Both the position numbers and the translations under genes were made by a program. A stretch of 64,000 nucleotides of DNA from Mesorhizobium sp. M4B.F.Ca.ET.203.01.1.1 (GTDB lineage Bacteria; Pseudomonadota; Alphaproteobacteria; Rhizobiales; Rhizobiaceae), in contig NZ_SRUO01000010.1 of assembly GCF_004791025.1 (NCBI RefSeq), positions 62,001-126,000 on the forward strand, given 5' to 3'. Positions within the stretch are counted from its first letter, which is position 1; each line of letters opens with the position of its first letter. The notes under the pieces were generated by a model, which saw nothing but the letters and a program-made list of their open reading frames with translations, did not search any database and was not told the DNA's origin. Below are positions 15,285 through 24,429 of the stretch, piece by piece.

Positions 15285-18233
15285 ATGGAGATCGACGAAG
15301 CGCGCGAGGTGAGGACCACCTGCCCCTATTGCGGGGTGGGCTGCGGCGTGCTGGCGAAGATCGCCGCGGACGGTGAAGTCACCGTCCGCGGCGATCCTGA
15401 TCATCCGGCGAATTTCGGCCGGCTGTGCTCGAAGGGCTCGGCGCTGGCGGAGACCATCGACCTCGATGGCCGGCTGCTCCATCCCGAAATCGGCGGCCGC
15501 CGTGCCGGCTGGGACGAGGCGCTCGACCTCGTCGCCTCGACCTTCTCGCGCACCATCGCCGAGCATGGGCCGGACGCGGTCGCCTTCTATGTCTCCGGCC
15601 AACTGCTGACGGAGGACTATTACGTCGCCAACAAGCTGATGAAAGGGTTTGTCGGCTCGGCCAATATCGACACCAATTCGCGGCTCTGCATGGCCTCCTC
15701 GGTCGCCGGGCATCGCCGCGCCTTCGGCGCCGACACGGTGCCGGGTTGCTATGAGGATCTGGAGCTGGCCGATCTCATAGTGCTCGTCGGCTCCAATCTC
15801 GCCTGGTGCCATCCCGTGCTCTACCAGCGCATCGCCGCGGCCCGCGAGAAGCGGCCCGGGATGAAGATCGTCCTGGTCGATCCGCGCCGCACCATGACAT
15901 CCGATATCGCCGACCTGCATCTGGCGATCGCGCCGGATGGCGACACCGCGCTGTTCTCCGGCCTGCTGGAACATCTGGCAAAGAACGAAGCGCTCGACCG
16001 CGACTACATCGCCGCGCATACGACAGGCTTCGAGGAGACGCTGACGGCCGCCGCATCGCTCGATCTCGCCGGCATTGCCGCCGCCACGGGTTTGAGCGAG
16101 GACGAGCTTTCGCGCTTCTACGCGCTATTCGCGGCGACCGAGAAGACAGTCACCGTCTACAGCCAGGGTGTCAACCAGTCTTCGCAAGGCAGCGACAAGG
16201 TCAATGCCATCATCAACTGCCATCTGGCGACCGGCCGCATCGGCAAGCCGGGGGCAGGGCCGTTCTCGGTGACCGGCCAGCCCAACGCCATGGGCGGCCG
16301 CGAGGTCGGCGGCCTGGCCAACATGCTGGCCGCGCATATGGAGATCGAGAACCCAGCGCATCGCGCCCGCGTGCGCCGCTTCTGGAACGCGCCGACCCTG
16401 GCTGAAAAGCCGGGCCTGAAGGCGGTCGACATGTTCAACGCGGTGGCCGATGGGCGCATCAAGGCGCTGTGGATCATGGCCACCAACCCGGTCGATTCGA
16501 TGCCGGACGCCGATGCGGTGGAAGCCGCGATCAAGGCCTGCCCGTTTGTCGTGGTGTCCGACGTTCTGGCCGGCACCGACACCGTGCGCCACGCCCATGT
16601 GTCACTGCCCGCCACTGCCTGGGGCGAGAAGGACGGCACCGTCACCAATTCCGAACGCCGCATCTCGCGCCAGCGGCCGTTTCTGGCGGCGCCCGGCGAG
16701 GCGAGGCCGGACTGGTGGATCGTTGCCGAGGTGGCGAAGCGGATGGGATTTGCCGAGGCGTTTTCCCATGCCGCGCCGGGCGAGATCTTCGCCGAGCACG
16801 CCGCGCTGTCGGGTTATGAAAATGATGGCGCGCGGGATTTTGATATCGGCGCTTATGCCGGGATCAATGCTGAGGGCTATGAGGATTTGGCGCCATTCCA
16901 ATGGCCAGCACCGGCCTTATCCTCTCCCTTGAGGGGAGGGTCGGAGAGCGCGTTGAGCGGAGCGAGACAAGCGAGCCGGAGAGGGGTCGGAGGTGAAGTC
17001 TCAGTCTCTGCCAACGAGGCCGAGACTGTCGCAGGCGACCCCCTCTGGCCTGCCGGCCATCTCCCCCTCAAGGAGGGAGATCAGCCCGCACCTCGACCTT
17101 CGCCAATTTCCAAAGTCGGAGAGTGGGCGCAGTCCGCAGTGCCGCTAGTCTCCCCCCTTGAGGGGGAGATGGCCGGCAGGCCAGAGGGGGTCGGTACGAC
17201 CGGGCGCCAGCCCATTCGCTTCTTCGCCAACGGCAACTTCTACACGCCCGACCGCAAGGCCCGCTTCATCCCGATCCGCGTCTCAACCGACACCCGCACC
17301 ACGCCCGACTACCCGCTGATCCTCAACACCGGCCGCATCCGCGACCACTGGCACACGATGACGCGCACCGGCAAAAGCCCGCGCCTGTCCCAGCACATCG
17401 CCGAGCCCTTCGTCGAAATCCATCCGGCCGATGCACAGCACCATGGCATCGGCGACGCCGACATCGTGCGCATATCCAGCCCGCGCGGCGCCGTCCTGGT
17501 GCGCGCGTTGATCACGACCCGCCAGCGCCGCGGCAGCGTCTTCGCGCCGATGCACTGGACCGACCAGTTCGCGGCCAGAGGGCGCCTCGACGCGCTGACC
17601 GCGCCGCTCACCGACCCGATCTCCGGCCAGCCGGCGCTGAAGCATGTCGCGGTGCGCATCGAGAAATTCGCCGCGGCGGCCTTTGGTTTCGCCGTGATGC
17701 GGGATCGCCCCGAGACGATCGCCGCCGACTATTGGGCCGTGGCGCGCTGCAAGGGCGGCTGGCGGGTGGAGCTTGCCGTCGCCGACGAGAACATCGACTG
17801 GGCCGGCTTTGCCCAGTCGCTGTTCGGCGCATCGCCTGATGTTGAGATGCTTGCCTATCACGACCGCGACGCCGGCCAGCATCGCATCGCCGCCTTCGCC
17901 GGCGAACGCCTTGCCGGCGCACTGTTCGTCGCGCCGGGACCGGTCGCCGTATCGCGCGGCTGGGCCGCCGAGCAGCTCGATGCAACCCATGCCGGCCAGC
18001 GCCAGCGCTTCCGCATCGTCGCCGGTCGTGCCGGCGCCGATCGGCCCGATATCGGGGCCATCGTCTGCTCCTGCCTCGGCATCGGCGCCAACCAGATCGC
18101 GGCGGCGGTGGGGGCCGGCTGCGGAACCGTCGAGGCCATCGGCGAGGCGACCAGGGCCGGCACCAACTGCGGCTCCTGTCGCGCCGAAATCCGCGCCATC
18201 ATCGCAGCCGGCAGGGTGCAGGCGGCGGAGTAG
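15285..18233 (+). CDS. nasA: NasA, assimilatory nitrate reductase catalytic subunit (with in-frame repeat insertion)
   Basis: A 982-aa molybdenum bis-MGD enzyme that reduces nitrate to nitrite in the cytoplasm. The N-terminal [4Fe-4S] ligands are C13, C16, C20 and C48 (TTCPYCGVGC, RLCSKG). The probable Mo ligand is C135 (TNSRLCMASS). GQPNAMGGREVGG and the molybdopterin-dinucleotide-binding region (LILNTGRIRDHWHTMTRTGK) follow. A C-terminal BFD-like [2Fe-2S] domain (VCSCLGIGANQI, TNCGSCRAEI) marks the rhizobial type. Residues about 545-640 do not belong to the family. They are the translation of palindromic repeat DNA at 16915-17200, which stays in frame and stop-free. Without them the length is about 887, normal for this subgroup. 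Confidence 0.95.
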   Translation: MEIDEAREVRTTCPYCGVGCGVLAKIAADGEVTVRGDPDHPANFGRLCSKGSALAETIDLDGRLLHPEIGGRRAGWDEALDLVASTFSRTIAEHGPDAVAFYVSGQLLTEDYYVANKLMKGFVGSANIDTNSRLCMASSVAGHRRAFGADTVPGCYEDLELADLIVLVGSNLAWCHPVLYQRIAAAREKRPGMKIVLVDPRRTMTSDIADLHLAIAPDGDTALFSGLLEHLAKNEALDRDYIAAHTTGFEETLTAAASLDLAGIAAATGLSEDELSRFYALFAATEKTVTVYSQGVNQSSQGSDKVNAIINCHLATGRIGKPGAGPFSVTGQPNAMGGREVGGLANMLAAHMEIENPAHRARVRRFWNAPTLAEKPGLKAVDMFNAVADGRIKALWIMATNPVDSMPDADAVEAAIKACPFVVVSDVLAGTDTVRHAHVSLPATAWGEKDGTVTNSERRISRQRPFLAAPGEARPDWWIVAEVAKRMGFAEAFSHAAPGEIFAEHAALSGYENDGARDFDIGAYAGINAEGYEDLAPFQWPAPALSSPLRGGSESALSGARQASRRGVGGEVSVSANEAETVAGDPLWPAGHLPLKEGDQPAPRPSPISKVGEWAQSAVPLVSPLEGEMAGRPEGVGTTGRQPIRFFANGNFYTPDRKARFIPIRVSTDTRTTPDYPLILNTGRIRDHWHTMTRTGKSPRLSQHIAEPFVEIHPADAQHHGIGDADIVRISSPRGAVLVRALITTRQRRGSVFAPMHWTDQFAARGRLDALTAPLTDPISGQPALKHVAVRIEKFAAAAFGFAVMRDRPETIAADYWAVARCKGGWRVELAVADENIDWAGFAQSLFGASPDVEMLAYHDRDAGQHRIAAFAGERLAGALFVAPGPVAVSRGWAAEQLDATHAGQRQRFRIVAGRAGADRPDIGAIVCSCLGIGANQIAAAVGAGCGTVEAIGEATRAGTNCGSCRAEIRAIIAAGRVQAAE
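16915..17200. repeat. Palindromic intergenic-type element inserted within nasA
   Basis: A GC-rich mosaic inside nasA. The outer piece begins CTCTCCCTTGAGGGGAGG (16921-16938). A perfect 36-bp inverted repeat follows: 17036-17071 pairs with 17158-17193, each arm carrying CTCTGGCCTGCCGGCC or its complement, separated by 86 bp. This resembles the mosaic repeats usually found between rhizobial genes. The inserted length keeps the nasA frame and contains no stop. Confidence 0.85.
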
Positions 18234-18438
18234 CGTGCAAGGTTGCTTGCCCGCCGACCGGTCTCGAAAAGCTTTCGATATGTGATGGTTAGCCCGTATC
18301 GATGACCAGCAACGACGGGCATCTGAAACCAAAAGCTAACTGAAAAATAAACAATCGATGGAAGGATGGCAGCTCCGCCGACAGTATCGGCGAGCCGGCA
18401 ACGGTTGGTACTGGCCATGGAAATGGAAGGACTGCGTT

Positions 18439-18966
18439 GTGTCGATCCTCAAGAGGCGTTTGTCTGCACTTCATCGGGCCCTGATCATTCTGTTCGTTTC
18501 GGCAATCGGCGTGCTGCCGGCATTCGCCATCGAGCCCGCCAAATATCCGGAACCGCCCGACACCGTCGCATTCAAGGTCGAGAAGAACGGCGAGTCGATC
18601 CCGGTCACGCTGCGCCAGTTGGAAAAGCTCGGCCTCTACAGCGTTTCCACGCCAAGTCCCTTCGAAAAGGGGCAACTGGCGTTTCAGGGTGTGCTGTTTA
18701 GGGATGTGGTCAAGCTGGTCGGACTGGAGGGTGAATCGTCGGTCGTCCTGCGGGCGGCGGACGACTATGTGCAGGTAATCCCGAAGGAGGACTGGACGGA
18801 CGGTCCGCTGCTTCTTGCCACGCGCCAGGACGGCGAGCTGCTGACCCGGCGCACGCAGGGTCCGACGCGGCTGATCTATCCTCTCGACGACTATCCGGCC
18901 TTCGATACGCCAGTTCGCAAACCGCGATGGATCTGGTTGATCAAGACGATCGCGCCGGGCAATTGA
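18439..18966 (+). CDS. Secreted protein resembling a molybdopterin-binding oxidoreductase domain
   Basis: From a GTG start at 18439 (AAGGA eight bases upstream) the product has 175 residues with a clear signal peptide (LKRRLSALHRALIILF... ending LPAFA). The mature part (VTLRQLEKLGLYSVSTPSPF, FQGVLFRDVVKLVGLEG, DDYVQVIPKEDW, GPTRLIYPLDDYP) resembles the SUOX-like molybdopterin-binding fold. It is short and lacks the usual catalytic cysteine, so cofactor binding is doubtful. It sits 21 bp before a membrane GGDEF-EAL gene and is probably cotranscribed with it; such pairs may act as a periplasmic sensor plus c-di-GMP enzyme. A longer upstream frame starting at 18358 has no ribosome site. Confidence 0.7.
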   Translation: MSILKRRLSALHRALIILFVSAIGVLPAFAIEPAKYPEPPDTVAFKVEKNGESIPVTLRQLEKLGLYSVSTPSPFEKGQLAFQGVLFRDVVKLVGLEGESSVVLRAADDYVQVIPKEDWTDGPLLLATRQDGELLTRRTQGPTRLIYPLDDYPAFDTPVRKPRWIWLIKTIAPGN

Positions 18967-18987
18967 ACCCCTTCGTGACTTTCGGCC

Positions 18988-20943
18988 ATGTGGTCTAGAA
19001 GCAAAGCCTGGCGGGTTCCCATAACCTACGTCGCCGCTGCGGCGTCGGCGGCCGTCTGCTCGGCGATCTTGATCGCGGTGCTCTTCACGAGCGTCAGCAA
19101 GGTGGAGAGCGCGATGCCGCGTTTCGGCTTCTTCGCCATCCGCGAGTTCCACATTGCCATACGCGACGTGACGCATCTGCGGGATATGGTTTCGCTTGCG
19201 CAACTGGCCGACGGTTCGCCGGAAAGCCTGGAACAGCTGTCGGCCGCAAACGATCTGGTCTACATCCGCTTCGAGCGGATCGACGGCGGCGACACAATCA
19301 GCGAAATCCCCGCCTACGCGGGTATAGTGCCGCAGGTCAAGGATGCGGTGAAGCGGATCGATGTCATCATCCAGGCAGGTCTGCCTCTGGATGAAAAGGG
19401 CCTCAGGCAACTGGGAATTGAGCTCGACCAGATCGTCGCGCGGATGAACGACGAGTACTACAAATATGGCGAGGAGGTTAACGTCGATCTTTATGCCGCG
19501 GAGACGAACCTGAACAGGTTCAACTACCAGATCGCCTTTGCCTTGACGGTGTTGTCGGCGCTGGCGATCGGAACCGCCGTGCTTCTCATCGGCCGTCGGG
19601 AAACCATCAGCAAGCTCGAATTTCTCGCCTGGCGGGACGCGACGACCGAGTTGAAGAACCGGGCCTGGATGTCGGCCAACAGGGACGGGCTGCTGGAGCG
19701 GGCAAGGCTGTCCGGCCAGCAGCTCCGGCTGTTCCTGATCGACCTCGACCACTTCAAGAGCGTCAATGACACGTTCGGTCATCACATCGGCGACATGCTC
19801 TTGAAGACCGTTGCCGAAACCCTGCAGTCGGTCGAGCGGCCGGACGAAGTGGCCGCCGTCCGCCTGGGCGGAGACGAGTTCGCCATCATGGCGATCGGGC
19901 CTTCGGACGATCTGGGACACCGGCTGCGCGAGCAATTGAACCGGTTTGCCGATCTGGACGGGCATCAGGTGCGCATCGGCGCCAGCATCGGCATGGCCTC
20001 CTTCCCGGATCATGGCGCGGACATCTCCACACTGTTGCGCAATGCCGACAGCGCGCTTTATGCCGCGAAAGCAGAAGGGCGGTCCGGCTTTGTGACCTTC
20101 TCGCCCGCGATCCTCAGCCAGATCGACCTGCAGCTCGGCGAGGAGGCAGCGATCAAGCAAGCGCTCGACGACGATGAGTTGTTCCTGGTCTGGCAGCCGC
20201 AGTTCGAACTGGCGAGCGGGCGCATGATCGGCGCCGAAGCCCTGGTCCGCTGGCGCGACCGCGTTTCGGGAACGGTCCGTTTGCCGGACTCGTTCATTCC
20301 GACCGCCGAGCGCAGCGATCTGATCCTGGAAATCGACAAGGTCGTGCTGAGCAAGGCCTGCGCGCAGGCCGTTCGGTGGGTGCCGGTTTCGGCCGGCGAT
20401 TTCATCTGCGCCGTCAATGTTTCGGGCAAAACCCTGCAGGCCGACGCATTCTTCGTGCACCTCGTCGAAGTGCTGCAGCAAACGCGGTTGCCGCCGGCGC
20501 GCCTGCAACTGGAAATAACCGAAGGGGTCTTCATCCAAAGCAAGGATGCGCTGAACACGCTGGCGAAAATTCGCAAACTCGGGGTCAGCCTGGCGCTCGA
20601 CGATTTCGGATCGGGATATTCGAGCTTCGGCTATCTTGCCGATCTCGACCTCAATCAGCTGAAGATCGATCGATCCTTCCTCAACGATCTGGAATCGTCC
20701 AGGAAGAAGCAGGACGTTGTCGGCGGCATCATCGCGCTCGCCAACTCGCTCGGCATGACGGTCATGGCCGAAGGCGTGGAAACCGAAGGACAGCTGGCCT
20801 TCCTGATCGCCGAACAATGCCACGGCGCCCAGGGGTTTTTCATGTCGGAACCAATCGACGAGAAATTGCTGACAAATCACCTGATTGCGCGGCGGGGCAG
20901 CCTCAAGGCCAGGGCCGGATCAAAGCTGAACCTCTCAGCCTGA
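18988..20943 (+). CDS. Membrane-bound diguanylate cyclase/phosphodiesterase (GGDEF-EAL)
   Basis: A 651-aa protein. The first membrane segment is at about residues 13-34 and the second at about 178-200 (ALTVLSALAIGTAVLLIG), enclosing a periplasmic sensor region of about 140 residues. The GGDEF domain follows with an intact catalytic motif (RLGGDEFAIMAIG) and DLDHFKSVNDTFGH. The EAL domain keeps EALVRWRD, the ITEGVF glutamate, DDFGSGYSS and EGVET. Both activities could therefore be present, making or degrading c-di-GMP. The upstream secreted oxidoreductase-like protein may interact with the periplasmic domain. Start chosen at the ATG before the first membrane segment. Confidence 0.9.
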   Translation: MWSRSKAWRVPITYVAAAASAAVCSAILIAVLFTSVSKVESAMPRFGFFAIREFHIAIRDVTHLRDMVSLAQLADGSPESLEQLSAANDLVYIRFERIDGGDTISEIPAYAGIVPQVKDAVKRIDVIIQAGLPLDEKGLRQLGIELDQIVARMNDEYYKYGEEVNVDLYAAETNLNRFNYQIAFALTVLSALAIGTAVLLIGRRETISKLEFLAWRDATTELKNRAWMSANRDGLLERARLSGQQLRLFLIDLDHFKSVNDTFGHHIGDMLLKTVAETLQSVERPDEVAAVRLGGDEFAIMAIGPSDDLGHRLREQLNRFADLDGHQVRIGASIGMASFPDHGADISTLLRNADSALYAAKAEGRSGFVTFSPAILSQIDLQLGEEAAIKQALDDDELFLVWQPQFELASGRMIGAEALVRWRDRVSGTVRLPDSFIPTAERSDLILEIDKVVLSKACAQAVRWVPVSAGDFICAVNVSGKTLQADAFFVHLVEVLQQTRLPPARLQLEITEGVFIQSKDALNTLAKIRKLGVSLALDDFGSGYSSFGYLADLDLNQLKIDRSFLNDLESSRKKQDVVGGIIALANSLGMTVMAEGVETEGQLAFLIAEQCHGAQGFFMSEPIDEKLLTNHLIARRGSLKARAGSKLNLSA

Positions 20944-20977
20944 TCATCTGGCGGCATCCGTCGTCAGGAAATGAGCT

Positions 20978-21051
20978 TGGCTGGGGAACCTGGATTCGAA
21001 CCAGGACTAACGGAGTCAGAGTCCGTGGGTCTACCGTTAACCTATTCCCCA
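20978..21051 (-). tRNA. tRNA-Gln (anticodon CTG)
   Basis: The minus strand folds as a standard cloverleaf. The acceptor TGGGGAA pairs with TTCCCCA, then a G discriminator and an encoded CCA. The anticodon stem is ACGGA/TCCGT with loop CTCTGAC (anticodon CTG), and the T arm is CCTGG-TTCGAAT-CCAGG. Length is 74 nt. Confidence 0.96.
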
Positions 21052-21200
21052 GCAGGCGCGGTCGGTGATGGACCGTGCGAAGCGGGCGGCTATGCGCCGC
21101 GAGCGCTGCCTTGTAGCCGCCGCCGGAAAATAGTCAACCCCGCGCCGCGTTTCAATCGCAGCTTTTGATCGCTCGGCCACATCGCGACGAAAATGGCGGC

Positions 21201-22133
21201 TCAGCTCTCGCTGCGGCCAAGCTGCGAATGCTCGAAGAACAGCACCACGCAAAGCGCGATCAGCAGCGGGATGATCAGGTAGAACAGCCGGAACACCAGC
21301 AGCGCCGCCAGCACCCCGACCGGGTCCATGTGCGAGAGGCCGGCGAGGAAGACCACCTCGAAGACGCCGAGCCCGCCCGGCGCATGCGAGATCTGGGCCA
21401 CCGAGAATGACACCAGGAAGACGCCGAGGATGACGAAATAGCCGGGATTGCCCGCCGCCGGCAGGGCAAAGAAGATGATCGCCGCCGCCGCCAGCAGTTC
21501 GACCGGGCCGATCAGCAATTGCCGCGCCACGATGGGCAGCGCCGGATAGTGCAGCTGGAAGCCACCGATCTTGAGCGGCCGCAGATGCAGCCAGCTGCCG
21601 AAGACATAGGCGCCGACGAGGATCAACATGGCAAGTCCGGCGGCGATCGCCATTCCGTGATGCGGCGTGCCGGAGAAACGATCGATGACCTCGGGTTCAA
21701 GCACCAGCACGAGGCCGCCGACGAATATGCTGGACAGCACGAAGGTGAACCAGCAGATCGCCACCAGAATGCCGATATCCTGCCCGGTCAGCCCCCTTGT
21801 GCCATAGGCGCGGTAGCGGATGACGGCCCCGGAAAACACCGAGCCGCCGATATTGTGCGACAGCGCATAGGTGGTGAAGGAGCACAGCGTGACGAACAGC
21901 CACGACACCTTTTTGCCGAGGTGGAGCAGCGCGATGTGGTCGTAGCCGGCGAGCGAGGCATAGGCGATCACCGAGCTCAGCGCCGCCAGGATCCAGCCGC
22001 GCGCCGGGATGGCGATAATGCCGGCCCAGACGTCGTCGATCGAGATGCCGCGCAATTCGTGCCAGAGCAAAAGCAGCGAGGCGACAACCGCCGCAATGCC
22101 GATGACCGGCCAGATGTAACGCCTCCAGTTCAT
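21201..22133 (-). CDS. YbhN/UPF0104 family membrane protein (lysylphosphatidylglycerol-synthase TM-like)
   Basis: A 310-aa integral membrane protein with about eight hydrophobic segments. Signature stretches are TTYALSHNIGGSVFSGAVIR and SHAPGGLGVFEVVFLAGL, typical of the UPF0104/LPG-synthase transmembrane family. The soluble aminoacyl-transferase domain of MprF is absent. Members have been linked to lipid handling or transport, but a specific role is not established. Its reading direction converges on the tRNA-Gln gene side. The 258 bp between its start and the divergent Ppx/GppA gene holds promoters by position only; I see no clear motifs. Confidence 0.8.
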   Translation of the reverse strand: MNWRRYIWPVIGIAAVVASLLLLWHELRGISIDDVWAGIIAIPARGWILAALSSVIAYASLAGYDHIALLHLGKKVSWLFVTLCSFTTYALSHNIGGSVFSGAVIRYRAYGTRGLTGQDIGILVAICWFTFVLSSIFVGGLVLVLEPEVIDRFSGTPHHGMAIAAGLAMLILVGAYVFGSWLHLRPLKIGGFQLHYPALPIVARQLLIGPVELLAAAAIIFFALPAAGNPGYFVILGVFLVSFSVAQISHAPGGLGVFEVVFLAGLSHMDPVGVLAALLVFRLFYLIIPLLIALCVVLFFEHSQLGRSES

Positions 22134-22391
22134 GGCGTGGTCGTCATGCGTTGCAGCTCATAGTCCAGGCTGTAGCCCGCTTCCCGTTTCCTGTCCGCCT
22201 CATTTGAGACATGCCTGATCGAAGCCGGCTATTCAACTGGCAAGACATCGCACCGCTGGCGCCGGTTTCCAAAAATCGCCTTTGCGCTCTTGGTGATCCG
22301 ACGTGGCGCTGCTAGTCTGGCCGCAACTTGAAACAATGAAAGCGCCTGCAGCGTCCGTTCCCCGGTTCGCGCGGTGCCGGAAGGAACGACA

Positions 22392-23732
22392 GTGGAAGAC
22401 CACGACACCGGCGCCCGTGCGCCGGAAGTGGGTGTGTCCAGGGCTTCGCCGCTCGATTCGGCGAGCTCATCCGCGGGGCGGCATCATGACCGCCATGCGG
22501 GGCCGGGCGGCAGGCATGCCCCGGGCGACGCCCAGCAGCAGAAAGGCAAGACCCGCAAGCGCCGCAAACGCCGGCGCGGCCGCAAGGTTTTCGCCCGCGA
22601 CGACAATCAGGTCGCCACAGCGGGGCAACCGGCGCCCGGCGCCAGTGCGCCAGCCGCGCAGCCGGCACCAGCCCCGCCTCCACCTGCCGTGCAGGGCAGG
22701 CCGATGCAAAGTGGGCCGCGTCCGCCGCAGCACGAACTGCCTGTCTTCGCCGCGCTCGATCTCGGCACCAACAATTGCCGGCTGCTGGTCGCGGTGCCGA
22801 CGCGCCACGGCCAGTTCCGCGTCATCGATGCCTTCTCGCGCATCGTCAGGCTGGGCGAGGGGCTGACCGCCACCGGCCGGCTCGGCCAGGCGGCGATGGA
22901 CCGCGCCGTCGAGGCGCTGAAGGTGTGCGGCGAGAAGTTGCGCAACCGCAAGATCAGGAAGGCGAGGCTGATCGCCACGGAAGCCTGCCGCGCCGCCGAA
23001 AACGGTGTCGAGTTCCTCGAGCGCGTCGAGCGCGAGGCGGGGCTCAAGCTGGAGATCATCGACCGCCAGACCGAGGCCAGGCTGGCGGTATCGGGCTGCG
23101 GCTCGCTGGTCGAGCGCGACACCCAGGGCGTGGTGCTGTTCGACATAGGCGGCGGCTCGTCGGAGATCGCCCTGATCGACCTCACCGGCCACCGCTCGCC
23201 GCGGCTGGCCAACCACATCGTCTCCTGGACATCGCTTCCCGTCGGCGTCGTTTCGCTGGCCGAACGTTTCGGCGGCTGCACGGTGACCCGCCAGACCTTC
23301 ACCGCCATGGTCGAGGATGTGGCGGCGCGGCTGAAGTCCTTCGACGGGCGCGATCGGCTGGCACATGTGCTCGCCAGTCCGAAATTCCACCTGCTCGGCA
23401 CGTCCGGCACCGTGACGACGCTCGCCGGCGTCCATCTCGACCTCGAACGCTACGACCGCCGCCGGGTCGACGGCCTGTGGATGGACCGCCAAAGCGTCGA
23501 CCGCATGGTCGAGAAGCTGGTCGGCTGGGATTTCCAGCAGCGCGTCGCCAACCCTTGCATCGGCGCCGACCGCGCCGACCTCGTGCTCGCCGGCTGCGCC
23601 ATCCTGGAGGCGATCCGCGGCGTGTGGCCGTCGGAGAGGCTGCGCGTCGCCGATCGCGGCCTGCGCGAGGGCATATTGAGCGAGCTGATGGCCGACGATG
23701 GCGTCTGGCGCAACGAGGGGCGCGGTCGCTGA
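22392..23732 (+). CDS. Ppx/GppA family phosphatase
   Basis: A 446-aa protein. About 100 N-terminal residues are low-complexity, rich in Pro/Ala/Gln with a basic block (KTRKRRKRRRGRK), followed by the actin-fold Ppx/GppA domain: ALDLGTNNCRLLV, ATEACRAAENG, the second nucleotide loop FDIGGGSSEI, and LLGTSGTVTTLAG. Members hydrolyse inorganic polyphosphate or pppGpp; which one applies here cannot be told. The GTG at 22392 has GGAAGGA upstream; GTG 22374 is an alternative. Its stop overlaps the rlmE start by one base, a gene pair often seen in rhizobia. Confidence 0.87.
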   Translation: MEDHDTGARAPEVGVSRASPLDSASSSAGRHHDRHAGPGGRHAPGDAQQQKGKTRKRRKRRRGRKVFARDDNQVATAGQPAPGASAPAAQPAPAPPPPAVQGRPMQSGPRPPQHELPVFAALDLGTNNCRLLVAVPTRHGQFRVIDAFSRIVRLGEGLTATGRLGQAAMDRAVEALKVCGEKLRNRKIRKARLIATEACRAAENGVEFLERVEREAGLKLEIIDRQTEARLAVSGCGSLVERDTQGVVLFDIGGGSSEIALIDLTGHRSPRLANHIVSWTSLPVGVVSLAERFGGCTVTRQTFTAMVEDVAARLKSFDGRDRLAHVLASPKFHLLGTSGTVTTLAGVHLDLERYDRRRVDGLWMDRQSVDRMVEKLVGWDFQQRVANPCIGADRADLVLAGCAILEAIRGVWPSERLRVADRGLREGILSELMADDGVWRNEGRGR

Positions 23733-24424
23733 TGGCGAAGAAACCGGAAAAGCCGGGCGGCGGCATTCGCGTGCTCAAGACCCGCATCAAGAAGAAGAGC
23801 GGCCTGAAGGAATCCTCGCGCCGCTGGCTCGAGCGCCACATGAACGATCCCTATGTGCAGCGCTCCAAAGCGGACGGATACAGATCCCGCGCGGCCTACA
23901 AGCTGATCGAGATCGACGACAAGCATCATCTCCTGAAGCCCGGCATGAAGGTGATCGACCTCGGCGCCGCGCCCGGCGGCTGGTGCCAGGTGGCGGCCGC
24001 GCGCACGAAGTCGACGGCGAAGAACCCGCACGTCGTCGGCATCGACTATCTGGAAATGGACGCCGTACCGGGCGCCCCGGTTCTCTTGATGGATTTCCTC
24101 GACCCCGAGGCGCCGCAGAAGCTGTCGGAGGCGCTTGGCGGCCAGCCGGACGTGGTGCTTTCCGACATGGCGGCGCCCACCACCGGCCACCGCCGCACCG
24201 ATCATCTGCGCACCATGCATCTGTGCGAGGTGGCCGCCGATTTCGCGCTCTCGGTGCTGAAGCCCGGCGGGCACTTTCTCGCCAAAACGTTCCAGGGCGG
24301 CGCAGAGAACGAGCTGCTGTCGCTGCTGAAACAGAACTTCCGCTCGGTCCACCACGTCAAGCCGCCGGCCTCCCGCGACGAGTCGGTGGAGCTCTATCTG
24401 CTGGCGAAGGATTTTAAAGGCTAG
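23732..24424 (+). CDS. rlmE: 23S rRNA 2'-O-methyltransferase RlmE (FtsJ)
   Basis: A 230-aa SAM-dependent methyltransferase that modifies the U2552-equivalent of 23S rRNA. Motif I is VIDLGAAPGGWCQVAA and the catalytic K-D-K-E set is visible: K in SRAAYKLIEID, D in VVLSDMAAPTTGH, K in HFLAKTFQG and E in SRDESVELYLLA. The N-terminal basic extension (MAKKPEKPGGGIRVLKTRIK) is typical of alphaproteobacterial versions. Translationally coupled to the upstream phosphatase. Confidence 0.95.
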   Translation: MAKKPEKPGGGIRVLKTRIKKKSGLKESSRRWLERHMNDPYVQRSKADGYRSRAAYKLIEIDDKHHLLKPGMKVIDLGAAPGGWCQVAAARTKSTAKNPHVVGIDYLEMDAVPGAPVLLMDFLDPEAPQKLSEALGGQPDVVLSDMAAPTTGHRRTDHLRTMHLCEVAADFALSVLKPGGHFLAKTFQGGAENELLSLLKQNFRSVHHVKPPASRDESVELYLLAKDFKG

Positions 24425-24429
24425 CACCT

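Noticed and set aside
18289..20880. 863-codon minus-strand open frame across the GGDEF-EAL gene
   Set aside because: Antisense shadow; the plus strand has intact GGDEF and EAL motifs.
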